Notes: generated by a model not told the origin, from the sequence alone. Positions 20,336-30,730 are shown, numbered from the stretch's first letter. The stretch: DNA of 64,000 nt from Oceanivirga miroungae (GCF_902505095.1 NZ_CABWIB010000001.1:758688-822687); one strand, 5' to 3'. Numbers and translations are program-made.

Positions 20336-21766
20336 ATGAATAAATACAGTAATCCGTTAATTGAAAGATACGCTAGTGAAAAAATGCAATACATATTTTC
20401 GCCAGATTTTAAATTTAGTACTTGGAGAAAATTATGGGTTTATTTAGCTGAATCAGAAAAAGAATTAGGAATAGATGTAATTACAGATGAACAAATTGCT
20501 AAAATGAAAGAAAATATATACAATATTGATTACGATTTAGCAAAAAAATATGAAAAAAAATTAAGACATGATGTAATGGCACATGTACACACTTTTTCAG
20601 ATTTAGTTCCTATTGCAAAGCCAATAATTCATCTTGGAGCAACAAGTGCTTACGTAGGAGATAATACTGATTTAATTCAAATAAAAGAAGCCCTATTATT
20701 AACTAAATCAAGACTATTAAATGTAATAATAAAACTAAGAGATTTTGCTATTAAGTATAAAGATATACCAACTTTATCATACACACATTATCAAGCAGCA
20801 CAATTAACTACAGTTGGTAAAAGAGCAACACTGTGGCTAAAATCATTTATGTTTGATTTAGAAGAAATAAATAGAAGAATAGATTTACTTGAATTTCGTG
20901 GTGTTAAAGGAACGACAGGAACAGGAGCTAGTTTTAAAGAGCTATTTAATGGAGATTATGATAAATTTAAAAAGCTTGATTTATTGGTTACAAAAAAAGC
21001 AGGATTTAAAAAAAGACAAGAAGTTTCTGGTCAAACATATGATAGAAAACAAGATAGCCTAGTATTATCAGCACTTACTGGAATTGCAACAAGTGCGCAT
21101 AAATTTACAAATGATTTTAGATTACTTCAAAATTTAAAAGAATTAGAAGAGCCATTTGAAAAAAATCAAATAGGATCAAGTGCAATGGCATATAAAAGAA
21201 ATCCAATGAGATGTGAAAGAATCTCATCTTTATCTAAATTTGTAATAAGTGAAGAATTAAATGGACATTTAGTACATGCAACTCAATGGTTTGAAAGAAC
21301 TTTAGATGATTCAGCCAATAAAAGATTAAGCTATCCTCAAAGTTTTTTAGCTATAGATAGCATACTTATCATTTTATACAATATATTAAGTGATACAGTA
21401 GTTTATGATAAGATGATAGAGAAAAACCTTAAAAGAGAATTACCATTTATGGCAACAGAAAATATAATAATGAGATCTGTGAAAAATGGTATGGATAGAC
21501 AAGAAGTACATGAAATAATAAGACAATTATCTATGGAAGAAACTAAAAGTATTAAATTAGAAGGAAATGAAAATAGATTAATTGACAGGATTATTGAAGA
21601 TAATAGACTTGTAATTACAAAAGAAGAATTATCTGATATTCTAGATCCCAAAAAATACATAGGCTTTTCAGTAGAACAAGTACTAGACTATATTAAAGAT
21701 ATTGACTTAGTAATTGAAAAAAATAAAGAATATATAATAGAAAATGATGAAGATTTAAAAGTATAA
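20336..21766 (+). CDS. purB: Adenylosuccinate lyase
   Basis: A 476-residue fumarase/aspartase-superfamily lyase acting twice in purine synthesis (SAICAR and adenylosuccinate cleavage). The signature GSSAMAYKRNPMRCE (about 281-295) holds the catalytic Ser loop, and THYQAAQ carries the catalytic His region. AGGAGG precedes the ATG, 8 bp after purA. Its SAICAR substrate is made by purC on the opposite arm. Confidence 0.96.
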   Translation: MNKYSNPLIERYASEKMQYIFSPDFKFSTWRKLWVYLAESEKELGIDVITDEQIAKMKENIYNIDYDLAKKYEKKLRHDVMAHVHTFSDLVPIAKPIIHLGATSAYVGDNTDLIQIKEALLLTKSRLLNVIIKLRDFAIKYKDIPTLSYTHYQAAQLTTVGKRATLWLKSFMFDLEEINRRIDLLEFRGVKGTTGTGASFKELFNGDYDKFKKLDLLVTKKAGFKKRQEVSGQTYDRKQDSLVLSALTGIATSAHKFTNDFRLLQNLKELEEPFEKNQIGSSAMAYKRNPMRCERISSLSKFVISEELNGHLVHATQWFERTLDDSANKRLSYPQSFLAIDSILIILYNILSDTVVYDKMIEKNLKRELPFMATENIIMRSVKNGMDRQEVHEIIRQLSMEETKSIKLEGNENRLIDRIIEDNRLVITKEELSDILDPKKYIGFSVEQVLDYIKDIDLVIEKNKEYIIENDEDLKV

Positions 21767-21769
21767 GCC

Positions 21770-21798
21770 TTGACAAAGCTACTATATTTGTATATAAT
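21770..21798 (+). promoter_or_regulatory. Consensus promoter of the tRNA-Thr pair, overlapped by a palindrome
   Basis: TTGACA (21770-21775), 17-bp spacer and TATAAT (21793-21798) form a perfect promoter starting 3 bp after the purB stop. A nearly perfect inverted repeat (arms 21774-21787 and 21792-21805, 13 of 14 pairs, 4-base loop) spans the spacer and -10. Confidence 0.85.
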
Positions 21799-21812
21799 AG
21801 CTTTGTTAGTAC

Positions 21813-21888
<76 letters not shown>

Positions 21889-21912
21889 TTTATATATATT
21901 AGGCAATTTTAT

Positions 21913-21988
<76 letters not shown>

Positions 21989-22017
21989 TAATATGCCTAT
22001 TTTTTTTTACTTCATTA

Positions 22018-22026
22018 TGATATAAT
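22018..22026 (+). promoter_or_regulatory. Extended -10 promoter for mutS2
   Basis: TGA-TATAAT gives TG (22018-22019), one base and TATAAT (22021-22026), with no clear -35. It lies 19 bp before the mutS2 ATG; GAGGTGA sits between them. Confidence 0.5.
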
Positions 22027-22044
22027 AAAAGTTGAGGTGATTAT

Positions 22045-24384
22045 ATGAAAAGTTATGAGGATATACTAGAATTTTATAAAATAAAAAACGAATTAGTTGA
22101 TTTTTCATATTTTAACGAAACAAAGGAAAAATTTATTGATTTACAAATATATAATAAAAAAGAGGACTTAGAATATGAACTATCATTATTGCAAGATCTA
22201 ATTGATTTTTATAAATACGATGGTGGTTTTAATATAGAAGAAATTAAAGATATAAATCATGAATTAAAAAAATTAGAAATATTAGGAAGTTACCTAGAAG
22301 CTATTGATTTATTAAATATTAGAATAAATTTAGCAATTTATAGAAAATCACAAAATAGGGCAAAGGCAGTTAAGGAAAAATACAAAAAAATAAATGATAT
22401 TTTTAGTTTAAATATTGATACTCGTGAAATGGAAAAAGTAATCGACGAAATAATTGATGAAAAAGCTAATATTAAAGATGAAGCAAACTCAAATATTTTA
22501 GATATTAGAAGACAAAAGAAAATAATTAATCAAAATATTAAAGAAAAAATTGAAAATATATTTAATGATCCAAATTTACAAAATGCAATAGATAATAAGA
22601 TAATAACAACAAGAAATGATAGATATGTTATAAATATTAAATCTGATTTTAAAGGCTTAATTAAAGGAATAGAACATGATAGATCATCTAGTGGTAACTC
22701 GGTATTTATAGAACCATTATCTATAGTTTCATTAAATAATAAGATGCGTGAATATGAATCAAGAGAAAGAGAAGAGATAAGAAGACTACTTATTAGACTA
22801 AGTGAGTATTTAAGAAAAAATAGAGATGATATTAAAAATGTATTTGAAACTATAAAGAACTTAGACTTTTTAAATGCAAAAGTCTTATTTAGCAATAAAT
22901 ATGAATGTAATATTGCAAAAATAGCACAAAAACCTATATTAAACATAGTTGATGCAAGACATCCACTACTTGATAAAAATAAGGTAGTACCACTTAGTTT
23001 TAGTCTTTTAGAAGATCAAAGAATAATGCTAATAACAGGACCTAATACAGGTGGTAAGACTGTTACACTAAAAGTAGCTGGATTACTTACTTTAATGACT
23101 TTATCAGGGCTATCAATTCCTGCAAGTGATAAAACAGTTATTGGAATGTTTGATAATGTCTTAGCTGATATTGGTGATGAACAAAGTATAGAGCAAAATC
23201 TATCATCATTTTCATCACATGTTAGATCAATTTCTCATCTAGTTGATGTGTGTACAAGTAAAAGTCTAGTACTACTAGATGAGTTAGGTTCAGGAACAGA
23301 CCCAACAGAAGGCTCAGCATTTGCTATGGCAATAATAGACTATTTAAGAGATAAAAAAGTCTTTGGAATAATTACGACTCACTATAGCGAAGTTAAAGCA
23401 CATGCTTTTGAAAGTGAAAATATTAAAAGTGCTTCAATGGAATTCGATGTTGCTACATTAAGCCCAACATATAGATTAATTGAAGGTATACCAGGGGAAA
23501 GTAACGCTTTAATTATTGCTAAAAATTATGGAATTAGCGATGAAATTATCAAAAATGCAAAATCATATATTAGTGATGATAATAAGCGTGTTGAAAAAAT
23601 GATTCTGGCTATAAAAAGTCAAAATGACATACTAGAGAAAAAAAATAAAGAGATTGAGGATTTAAAACTAGAATTAGAAGATAAGAAAAAAGAACTTGAT
23701 TACGAAATATCAAATCTAAAAATGCAAAAAGAAAAAATAATTGAAGAAAGCATACAAAAAGCAGATGAGTATATAAGGCAAATGCAAAATAAAGCAAAAT
23801 CTTTAATTGATAAGATAAATAAAGAAGAATCTAATAAAGAAAACATAAAAGATGCTCAAAGAAATATAAACATGCTATATGATTCAATTAGAGAAGATAA
23901 AAAGAAAATTAAAGATAAAACTAAATTAAATAAAGAAAAGATAGACTTTAAAGTTGGAGAAGAAGTTTATGTTAAAACTATTAACCAAAATGCAATAATA
24001 ATTAATATAGTTGAAAATAAGAATTCTGTACAAATACAAGCAGGTATATTAAAGTTATTAGTTCCAATAGCAGAAATTAAAAAGATAGATAAAAAAAATG
24101 TAGCTAAAAAAAGAGGAAGCATTAGCTACAAAGCATCAGGTACTAAGCATGAAATTGATGTACGTGGTAAATACGCTGAAGATGCTATACATGAAATAGA
24201 AGCCTTTTTAGATAAAGCAACACTAGGAGGCTATCATAGTGTATATATAATTCATGGAAAAGGAACAATGGTTTTAAGATCCAAAATTAGAGAATACTTA
24301 AAAGAATCTGCATATGTAAATGATTTTTTTGATGCTAATGAAACTGAAGGTGGTAAAGGATGTACCATAGTTAATTTAAAATAG
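22045..24384 (+). CDS. mutS2: MutS2 family ATPase/endonuclease
   Basis: A 779-residue MutS2. It has an N-terminal lever/clamp coiled-coil region and an ABC ATPase with ITGPNTGGKTVTLK (around 330) and LLDELGSGTDPTEGSA. A long Lys/Glu coiled coil (about 520-650) and a C-terminal Smr nuclease domain starting HEIDVRGKYAEDAI with HGKGTMVLR follow. It lacks the MutS mismatch-recognition domain, so it is not MutS. Family roles include suppressing recombination and resolving collided ribosomes. Confidence 0.95.
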   Translation: MKSYEDILEFYKIKNELVDFSYFNETKEKFIDLQIYNKKEDLEYELSLLQDLIDFYKYDGGFNIEEIKDINHELKKLEILGSYLEAIDLLNIRINLAIYRKSQNRAKAVKEKYKKINDIFSLNIDTREMEKVIDEIIDEKANIKDEANSNILDIRRQKKIINQNIKEKIENIFNDPNLQNAIDNKIITTRNDRYVINIKSDFKGLIKGIEHDRSSSGNSVFIEPLSIVSLNNKMREYESREREEIRRLLIRLSEYLRKNRDDIKNVFETIKNLDFLNAKVLFSNKYECNIAKIAQKPILNIVDARHPLLDKNKVVPLSFSLLEDQRIMLITGPNTGGKTVTLKVAGLLTLMTLSGLSIPASDKTVIGMFDNVLADIGDEQSIEQNLSSFSSHVRSISHLVDVCTSKSLVLLDELGSGTDPTEGSAFAMAIIDYLRDKKVFGIITTHYSEVKAHAFESENIKSASMEFDVATLSPTYRLIEGIPGESNALIIAKNYGISDEIIKNAKSYISDDNKRVEKMILAIKSQNDILEKKNKEIEDLKLELEDKKKELDYEISNLKMQKEKIIEESIQKADEYIRQMQNKAKSLIDKINKEESNKENIKDAQRNINMLYDSIREDKKKIKDKTKLNKEKIDFKVGEEVYVKTINQNAIIINIVENKNSVQIQAGILKLLVPIAEIKKIDKKNVAKKRGSISYKASGTKHEIDVRGKYAEDAIHEIEAFLDKATLGGYHSVYIIHGKGTMVLRSKIREYLKESAYVNDFFDANETEGGKGCTIVNLK

Positions 24385-24393
24385 GAGAAATAG

Positions 24394-25749
24394 ATGAAAA
24401 TATATAATACTTTAACAAATAGTTTAGAAGAATTTAAACCTATCTCAGATGATTTAGTTAAGATATATGTTTGTGGACCTACAGTATATAACTATATTCA
24501 TATTGGAAATACTAGACCTATTGTAGTATTTGACACACTAGCAAGGTTTCTTATGCATAAAGGATATAAGCTAAAATTTGTACAAAATTTTACTGACATA
24601 GATGATAAGATAATAAAAAAAGCAAATGAAATGAATATATCGATAGAAGAGGTAACTAAAAAGTATATAAACGCTTTTATAGAAGACACAAATAATTTAA
24701 ATTTAATTAAAGATGTAATAAGACCAAAGGTTACTGAAAATTTATCAGAAATTATTGAAATGATACAAAAGTTAATAGATAATGGCTATGCATATAAAAA
24801 GGAAAATGATATCCTATTTTCTATTGATAAATTTAAAAATTATGGTAAGTTATCAAATCAAAAACTAGATGAATTAAATAAAGGGGTTAGAATAGATTTA
24901 ACTGATAAAGAAAATGAAAAGGACTTTGTATTATGGAAAGGGAAAAAAGAAAACGAGCCATATTATGATTCACCATTTTCAAAAGGTAGACCAGGTTGGC
25001 ATATAGAATGTAGTGCAATGATAAATAGATATTTAGGAGAAAATATTGATATACATGCAGGAGGTCAGGATTTAATATTTCCACATCATGAAAATGAAAT
25101 AGCACAATCAGTATGTTCTACAAATGAAAAATCATTTTTTGTTAAATATTGGATGCACAATGCATACATTACATTAAATAATGAAAAAATGAGTAAATCA
25201 ACTGGTAATTTTTTACTGCTTCATGATGTATTAAAAGAATTTAGTGGTGAAGTTGTAAGATACTTTATTTTAACAAGCCATTATAGAAAGGCACAAAATT
25301 TTAGTAAAGAAGAGTTAATAATAGCTAAAAAGACAGTTTTTAATATAAAAAAACAAATAGCTAAATTTAATAATGAAACTGAAAATAATTCTAGTTTAGT
25401 AGAAGAAGTTATTAAAGATTTTGAAACTGAATTTAATAAAGCTTTAGAAGATGATTTAAATACTCCAAAAGCCTTAGCAAGTATATCAAAAGCAATAAAA
25501 AGTGGTAATAAGTTACTTAGCGAAAACGAGAAAATAAACCTTAGACCACTTGGTCAAAGGCTTGTTTACTACATAGAAAATGTGTTAGGAGTTAAATTAG
25601 ATAAGGAAATTGAGATGAATAATAATGAAATTTTAAATATACTATTAGAAGTTAGACAAAAATTAAGAGATGAAAAAAACTATAATTTATCTGACTATAT
25701 CAGAGATAGATTAAAAGAAATTGATATTGACATTAACGATAAAAAATAG
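24394..25749 (+). CDS. cysS: Cysteinyl-tRNA synthetase
   Basis: A 451-residue class I synthetase. The first zinc ligand Cys is in VCGPTVYNY (C27/C28 region), HIGN at 36-39 is the HIGH motif, GRPGWHIECSAM carries more zinc ligands, and KMSKSTGNF is the KMSKS loop. The anticodon-binding domain is short, as often in CysRS. It follows mutS2 by 9 bp with AGGAGAAA as ribosome site. Confidence 0.97.
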   Translation: MKIYNTLTNSLEEFKPISDDLVKIYVCGPTVYNYIHIGNTRPIVVFDTLARFLMHKGYKLKFVQNFTDIDDKIIKKANEMNISIEEVTKKYINAFIEDTNNLNLIKDVIRPKVTENLSEIIEMIQKLIDNGYAYKKENDILFSIDKFKNYGKLSNQKLDELNKGVRIDLTDKENEKDFVLWKGKKENEPYYDSPFSKGRPGWHIECSAMINRYLGENIDIHAGGQDLIFPHHENEIAQSVCSTNEKSFFVKYWMHNAYITLNNEKMSKSTGNFLLLHDVLKEFSGEVVRYFILTSHYRKAQNFSKEELIIAKKTVFNIKKQIAKFNNETENNSSLVEEVIKDFETEFNKALEDDLNTPKALASISKAIKSGNKLLSENEKINLRPLGQRLVYYIENVLGVKLDKEIEMNNNEILNILLEVRQKLRDEKNYNLSDYIRDRLKEIDIDINDKK

Positions 25750-25758
25750 GAGTTAAAT

Positions 25759-26790
25759 ATGAATTTTACAAAATTTTTAAATATGTTAAGAATAAAAAAA
25801 AGCATATCCATTGATTTGGGTACAGCTAATATTTTAATATATGATAAACAAAAAAGAAAAGTTGTTTTAAATGAGCCAAGTGTAGTAGCACTTGATAAAA
25901 AAACAGGAAAAGTAATAGCAGTAGGTAAAGATGCAAGACAGATGTTAGGAAAAACTCCAGATAGCATTCTAGCTATTAAGCCTTTAAAAGAAGGAGTTAT
26001 AGCAGATCTTGATGTTACTCGTCAAATGTTAAATGAGTTTATAGGTAAAATTTACGGTGCTTCATTATTTAAGCCAGAAGTTATGATATGTGTACCATTA
26101 GAAGTAAGTTCTGTTGAAAGAAAAGCTTTATTTGATGCTGTAAGTGGTGCTAAAAAGGTATATATTATAGAAGAAGGTAGAGCTGCTATAATAGGATCTG
26201 GAATTGATATTTCAAAACCTAATGGGAATATGGTTGTAGATATTGGTGGAGGTAGTACGGATATTGCAATCTTATCATTAAATGAAGTAATAGCAAGTAA
26301 ATCTATTAAAATTGCAGGAAATACATTTGATGATGATATAGTTAAATATATTAAAAATAAATATAGCTTATTAATAGGTGATAGAGCTGCTGAAAGAGTT
26401 AAAAAAACTTTAGGTACAGCTATTAAAAAAGATAATCCTGAAACTATGGAAGTAAAGGGGTTAAATCTTTTAATAGGTTCACCAGATTCAATTACAATAA
26501 GTGAAAATGAAATATATGAAGCAATAGAAAATTCTTTATATAAAATAGTAAATGCTACAAAAGATGTTTTAGAAAAATGCCCACCTGAACTAGCATCTGA
26601 TATACTAGATAATGGTATAGTTATGACAGGTGGTGGATCACTTATACATAACTTTACTGACTTATTAGAAAAAGAAACTAAGGTAAAGGTATTCTTATCT
26701 GATAATCCATTAGACTCAGTAGTTTTAGGTGGTGGTTTAGCATTTGATAATACTAAATTACTACATACATTACAAATGAAAGAGAATTAG
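25759..26790 (+). CDS. mreB: Rod-shape protein MreB, paralogue 1
   Basis: A 343-residue actin-like protein that should form membrane-bound filaments guiding lateral wall synthesis. Phosphate-1 motif SIDLGTANILIY (about 16-27), phosphate-2 D161-IGGGSTDIA and the adenosine motif TGGGSLI are present. The usual IEEPMAAAIG element reads IEEGRAAIIG here (about 137-146): the catalytic-region Glu is kept but Pro-Met is replaced by Gly-Arg. It lies between cysS and holB rather than with mreCD. A second, differently altered MreB is at 57754-58812. Confidence 0.92.
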   Translation: MNFTKFLNMLRIKKSISIDLGTANILIYDKQKRKVVLNEPSVVALDKKTGKVIAVGKDARQMLGKTPDSILAIKPLKEGVIADLDVTRQMLNEFIGKIYGASLFKPEVMICVPLEVSSVERKALFDAVSGAKKVYIIEEGRAAIIGSGIDISKPNGNMVVDIGGGSTDIAILSLNEVIASKSIKIAGNTFDDDIVKYIKNKYSLLIGDRAAERVKKTLGTAIKKDNPETMEVKGLNLLIGSPDSITISENEIYEAIENSLYKIVNATKDVLEKCPPELASDILDNGIVMTGGGSLIHNFTDLLEKETKVKVFLSDNPLDSVVLGGGLAFDNTKLLHTLQMKEN

Positions 26791-26791
26791 T

Positions 26792-27610
26792 ATGTTATCA
26801 AGTACAATACTACTTTATTCTGATAAGAGGGTGGATTTAAAATCATATGCATATAACAGAGCTAGAAAAATATTTTCAGATAATAACATTGAGTATGTAG
26901 AAAGTGATGTTAGATATTATGATAATATTAAAATAAAAGATACAAGAGAAATAATTGAAAAAAGTGTAGAATCTTCATACAAAGGAATAAAGATATTTAT
27001 ATTAGATTTTGATAATATTAGAGTAGAAGCAAGTAATTCCTTATTAAAAGCTATAGAAGAACCTGTAAATGGAACATTTTTTATTCTAATATCAACTAAT
27101 AAAGACAAGATATTACCTACAATTTTATCAAGATGTATAAAAGAATATATAAAGCCAGAAGTAATTGATGTTAGTGATAAAATATATAGTATTTTAGACG
27201 GTGATTACGGGTATATTAAAAGGTTTACTGATGAAAATATTAATTTAGATGATTATAAAGTATCTAATTTAGAAGAGGCATATCAAAATATAGAAAATTA
27301 TTTTAAATCAAGCGAAAAAAACATATATCAGTTTGTATCATATAACCTAAGTATAATTTATTTGGTACAAGAAGGTAAATTTTCAAAATTAGATGATAAG
27401 ATTTTATTTATTTCAAATATTCAAAATCTATTATCACAAGATAAAGATAATTTACTACTATTTTTTAATAGAATATTAGTTTTAATTGCGTTTAAAGTAG
27501 ATAAAAAAGTATATGAAATATTAGTAAATCTAAAAAATAGTATAAAAAATAATGTGAATAAAAAGATATTGATTTATCTTTTTTTATCAATAGTACAAGA
27601 GGAGGTTTAA
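26792..27610 (+). CDS. holB: DNA polymerase III delta' subunit (clamp loader)
   Basis: A 272-residue AAA+-like protein lacking a Walker A, as expected for delta'. The segment IFILDFDNIRVEASNSLLKAIEEPVNGTFFILIST and the LPTILSRC motif (SRC, arginine finger) match HolB. The first ~20 residues are shorter than in DnaX. The ribosome site is weak. The stop overlaps the next start by 1 bp (TAATG). The clamp-loader partner dnaX is 4 kb downstream. Confidence 0.85.
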   Translation: MLSSTILLYSDKRVDLKSYAYNRARKIFSDNNIEYVESDVRYYDNIKIKDTREIIEKSVESSYKGIKIFILDFDNIRVEASNSLLKAIEEPVNGTFFILISTNKDKILPTILSRCIKEYIKPEVIDVSDKIYSILDGDYGYIKRFTDENINLDDYKVSNLEEAYQNIENYFKSSEKNIYQFVSYNLSIIYLVQEGKFSKLDDKILFISNIQNLLSQDKDNLLLFFNRILVLIAFKVDKKVYEILVNLKNSIKNNVNKKILIYLFLSIVQEEV

Positions 27611-28422
27611 TGTATAACACGGTAATAAGTGACTTAGATGGTACATTATTAGGAGAAAATCACGATATAAGTGAGGATAGTATAAAATTATTAAATTATT
27701 TAAATAAAAAAGGTGTTAGAATTATTTTAGCAACTGGAAGAAACTATGTAGATGCTAAAAGAATAGCAGAAAAACTTGATTTTACTCCAGAACTTATTAC
27801 ATCTAATGGTGCAGAGCTAACTAATACAAATAAAGAAACAGTATTTAAAAAGACATTAGATAGTAAAATAGTAGAAGGATTAATAAATCTAGATTATAAA
27901 AAGTATGATAAGAATACTTATTTAAATCTAATAGAAGATGAAATGTGGTCAGGAGTAGAAGCATATAAAGAAGGTAGTAAGATGCTTGAGTGGCAAGATG
28001 ATGATTGGAAGTTTTATGTTAAAGAAAAAAAAGACTTAAACATAAATAATACAGATAAGGTGTTCTATATATCAGATCACGATAAATTAGTCTTACTATT
28101 AGAGGATATAAAAAAGGAGTTTAAAGACAGTATAAATTATGCATTTACTTTACCTTTCTGTCTTGAAATATTTCCAAATAGCGTTGATAAATCAGAAGGT
28201 TTAAAAGAATTATCTAAGATAAATAAGGTTGATTTTGAAAATGCTATAGCTTTTGGAGATGGATATAACGATGTAAATATGTTAAAACTAGCTAAAAAAG
28301 CATATATAATGGGGAACGCTCCAGATTCACTAAAAAAAGAATTAAAAGAATTAGAAGTAGTTGATTCTAATGCAAATGAGGGATTACAAAAGAAATTAAA
28401 AGAAATTTATGGGATAAAATAA
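27610..28422 (+). CDS. HAD superfamily phosphatase, Cof/IIB subfamily
   Basis: A 270-residue haloacid-dehalogenase-type hydrolase. Motif I is DLDGTLL (nucleophile D9 region), motif II TGR, and motif IV FGDGYNDVNML near the C-terminus. The C2 cap between them marks subclass IIB (Cof-like). Such enzymes dephosphorylate sugar phosphates, FMN or other small molecules; the substrate is not predictable. GGAGG precedes the ATG. Both ends overlap neighbours by 1 bp (TAATG). Confidence 0.88.
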   Translation: MYNTVISDLDGTLLGENHDISEDSIKLLNYLNKKGVRIILATGRNYVDAKRIAEKLDFTPELITSNGAELTNTNKETVFKKTLDSKIVEGLINLDYKKYDKNTYLNLIEDEMWSGVEAYKEGSKMLEWQDDDWKFYVKEKKDLNINNTDKVFYISDHDKLVLLLEDIKKEFKDSINYAFTLPFCLEIFPNSVDKSEGLKELSKINKVDFENAIAFGDGYNDVNMLKLAKKAYIMGNAPDSLKKELKELEVVDSNANEGLQKKLKEIYGIK

Positions 28423-29159
28423 TGGCTATAGGTATTTTTGATTCAGGAATAGGTGGTATTACTGTTTATAAAAAAATAAAGGAAAAATACCCAAATGTTC
28501 AAGTTATTTACTTTGCGGATTTACAAAATTTTCCATATGGAGAAAAAACTGAAAAAGAGTTAAATGAATTTACAAAAAATATTACAACATACTTAATGAA
28601 TTTTGATATAGAAGCTCTAATAATTGCTTGTAATACAGCAAGCTCAGTTTCAAAAAAGTATTTAGAAAAAAATTTTAATATAGATATTTATTCTATAATA
28701 GAACCTATAACTAATTACTTAAATGCTAATGAATATAGTAATTTAAGCTTGATTGCAACTAATATGACTGTTCGGTCTAATGTTTATCAAGAAATACTTT
28801 TAGATAAATTAAAGCATGTTGTATCAGCACCTAAGTTAGTTAATTGTGCTGAAAATTTAGATAAAAGTAATGTATTAGATGTTATAAAAGAATATATTAG
28901 TCCTGATATGGCAAAAAATACAAATATTATATTAGCTTGTACTCATTTTCCTTTACTTAGTGAATATATTTATAAGCTATACCCTGATATTAGTTTATTA
29001 GATCCAGCAAAATATTTAAGTGAGTCGCTAAGTTTAAAAAATATTAATGATAATAAAAAAGATGTGTTTATAACATCTGATAAATTAGAATATTTTAAAA
29101 CTCAATTAAAAGATATATTAAAAACGGAGGATTTAGATGTACGAATACATAAGTGGTAA
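28422..29159 (+). CDS. murI: Glutamate racemase
   Basis: A 245-residue cofactor-independent racemase providing D-Glu for peptidoglycan. The two catalytic cysteines are in IACNTASS and LACTHFPLL, and the start is IGIFDSGIGGITV. It is slightly shorter than the ~265 typical. It overlaps the HAD gene by 1 bp and ruvA by 23 bp. Confidence 0.95.
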   Translation: MAIGIFDSGIGGITVYKKIKEKYPNVQVIYFADLQNFPYGEKTEKELNEFTKNITTYLMNFDIEALIIACNTASSVSKKYLEKNFNIDIYSIIEPITNYLNANEYSNLSLIATNMTVRSNVYQEILLDKLKHVVSAPKLVNCAENLDKSNVLDVIKEYISPDMAKNTNIILACTHFPLLSEYIYKLYPDISLLDPAKYLSESLSLKNINDNKKDVFITSDKLEYFKTQLKDILKTEDLDVRIHKW

Positions 29160-29721
29160 AGTAGTTGAAAAGAACTTAGAATACGTTGCTATAGACATTT
29201 CTGGTCTTGCTTACTTAATATATATACCCTTTAAAACATATGAAAAAATTGAAGGTGAAGATGTAAAATTATACATATATCAAAAAGTAAAAGAAGATGA
29301 TATAAGGCTATATGGATTTTATACTAAACTAGAAAGAGAAGTATTTATTAAAATAATATCAGTTAGTGGAATAGGACCAAAAATTGCGTTATCAATATTA
29401 TCTAGTTTTACAACTCAAGAAATTTTATCAATTATTAATGCAAATGATCATAAAATGCTAAGTAGCGTACCAGGATTAGGAGTAAAAAAAGCACAAAAGT
29501 TAATAATAGAATTAAAAGATAAGTTTGATGATATTGAAGTTGACAATAACTTATTTGAATCTAAAATTATTAAAAATGAGTTAAAATTAGCATTATCATC
29601 ACTAGGTTACGCAAATGTTGATATAGATAAATATATTAGTGATAGTGAAATTCAGGAAATTAATGATAGTGGTAAGTTAATGAAGTTAATACTAAAAAAA
29701 ATAGGGAATAAAATTAAGTGA
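29137..29721 (+). CDS. ruvA: Holliday junction DNA helicase subunit RuvA
   Basis: A 194-residue RuvA: N-terminal OB domain (YEYISGKVVEKNLEYVAIDISG), tandem helix-hairpin-helix (KIISVSGIGPKIAL and LSSVPGLGVKKAQKLIIELKDK) and a C-terminal domain III that contacts RuvB. It binds four-way junctions and stimulates RuvB. GGAGG sits before ATG 29137, inside murI. ruvB and ruvC are not in the window. It stops at TGA. Confidence 0.95.
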   Translation: MYEYISGKVVEKNLEYVAIDISGLAYLIYIPFKTYEKIEGEDVKLYIYQKVKEDDIRLYGFYTKLEREVFIKIISVSGIGPKIALSILSSFTTQEILSIINANDHKMLSSVPGLGVKKAQKLIIELKDKFDDIEVDNNLFESKIIKNELKLALSSLGYANVDIDKYISDSEIQEINDSGKLMKLILKKIGNKIK

Positions 29722-29731
29722 AGTGAGAAAT

Positions 29732-30727
29732 ATGAAAGAAAACTATAAAGGTATTTTATTTTGCTTTATTATAGCAATAATCTCAAAATTTATAGGAGAT
29801 ATGTATAAAATAGTAGGTGGAGCTGTATTTGGGCTAATAATTGGAATGATTTTAGGTTTATTTTATTATAATAAAGAATTAGATAAAGGATTAAATTTCA
29901 CATCAAAAAAAATACTACAGTATGCTGTAATACTATTAGGATTTGGCTTAAATTTAAATGAAGTATTAAAAACCGGAATTGAATCACTTCCAATAATTAT
30001 TTCAACAATATCAATTTCATTGATAGTAGCATATATTATTCATAGGTTCACAGATATAAATACAAATGTTTGTATGCTAATAGGAGTAGGATCTTCAATA
30101 TGTGGTGGTTCAGCAATTGCAGCTAGCTCAAATGTAATAGATGCAAGTGAAGATGAAATAGCAAAAGCTATGTCAATTGTATTTTTATTTAATGTAATAG
30201 CAGCATTTACTTTCCCAATATTAGGTAAATTACTAGCATTTTCAACAACTACACCAGATGCTTTTGGTTTATTTGCTGGAACTGCTGTAAATGATACATC
30301 ATCAGTAACAGCAGTAGCATCAGTATGGGATAATATGTATAACTTAGGTAGTTTAACACTAGATAAGGCAGTAACAGTAAAACTTACTAGAACTTTGTTT
30401 ATAATTCCAATAGTACTAGGCCTTGCTCATTTAAATAAAAGTAAAAATAATGGGAAAAAGAAATTTCCAGTATTTATTATCTTTTTTGTATTAGCTAGTT
30501 TAATAACAAGCATATTTGTATATTTTGGTTTTCCTATAAGTATATTTAAGCCGTTTAAAGAATTATCAAAATTTTTAATAATAATGGCAATGGTAAGCAT
30601 AGGGTATAAGACAAATATTGTAAATCTAATAAAAACAGGAGGAGTAGCATTTTTAGTAGGTTTTTCTTGTTGGGTTTCAATAATAGCGGTAAGTTTAATA
30701 ATGCAAAGCTTAATGAATATATGGTAG
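29732..30727 (+). CDS. YeiH/UPF0324 family membrane protein
   Basis: A ~331-residue protein with about 10 membrane segments. The conserved core GVGSSICGGSAIAASSNVI (around 125-145) and FAGTAVNDTSSVTAVAS identify the YeiH (PF03601, Cons_hypoth698) family, often annotated as putative sulfate exporter without strong proof. ATG 29732 is preferred over an in-frame GTG at 29723. It follows ruvA directly and ends at a strong terminator. No sulfur-metabolism genes are nearby, so the substrate is open. Confidence 0.85.
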   Translation: MKENYKGILFCFIIAIISKFIGDMYKIVGGAVFGLIIGMILGLFYYNKELDKGLNFTSKKILQYAVILLGFGLNLNEVLKTGIESLPIIISTISISLIVAYIIHRFTDINTNVCMLIGVGSSICGGSAIAASSNVIDASEDEIAKAMSIVFLFNVIAAFTFPILGKLLAFSTTTPDAFGLFAGTAVNDTSSVTAVASVWDNMYNLGSLTLDKAVTVKLTRTLFIIPIVLGLAHLNKSKNNGKKKFPVFIIFFVLASLITSIFVYFGFPISIFKPFKELSKFLIIMAMVSIGYKTNIVNLIKTGGVAFLVGFSCWVSIIAVSLIMQSLMNIW

Positions 30728-30730
30728 TAT

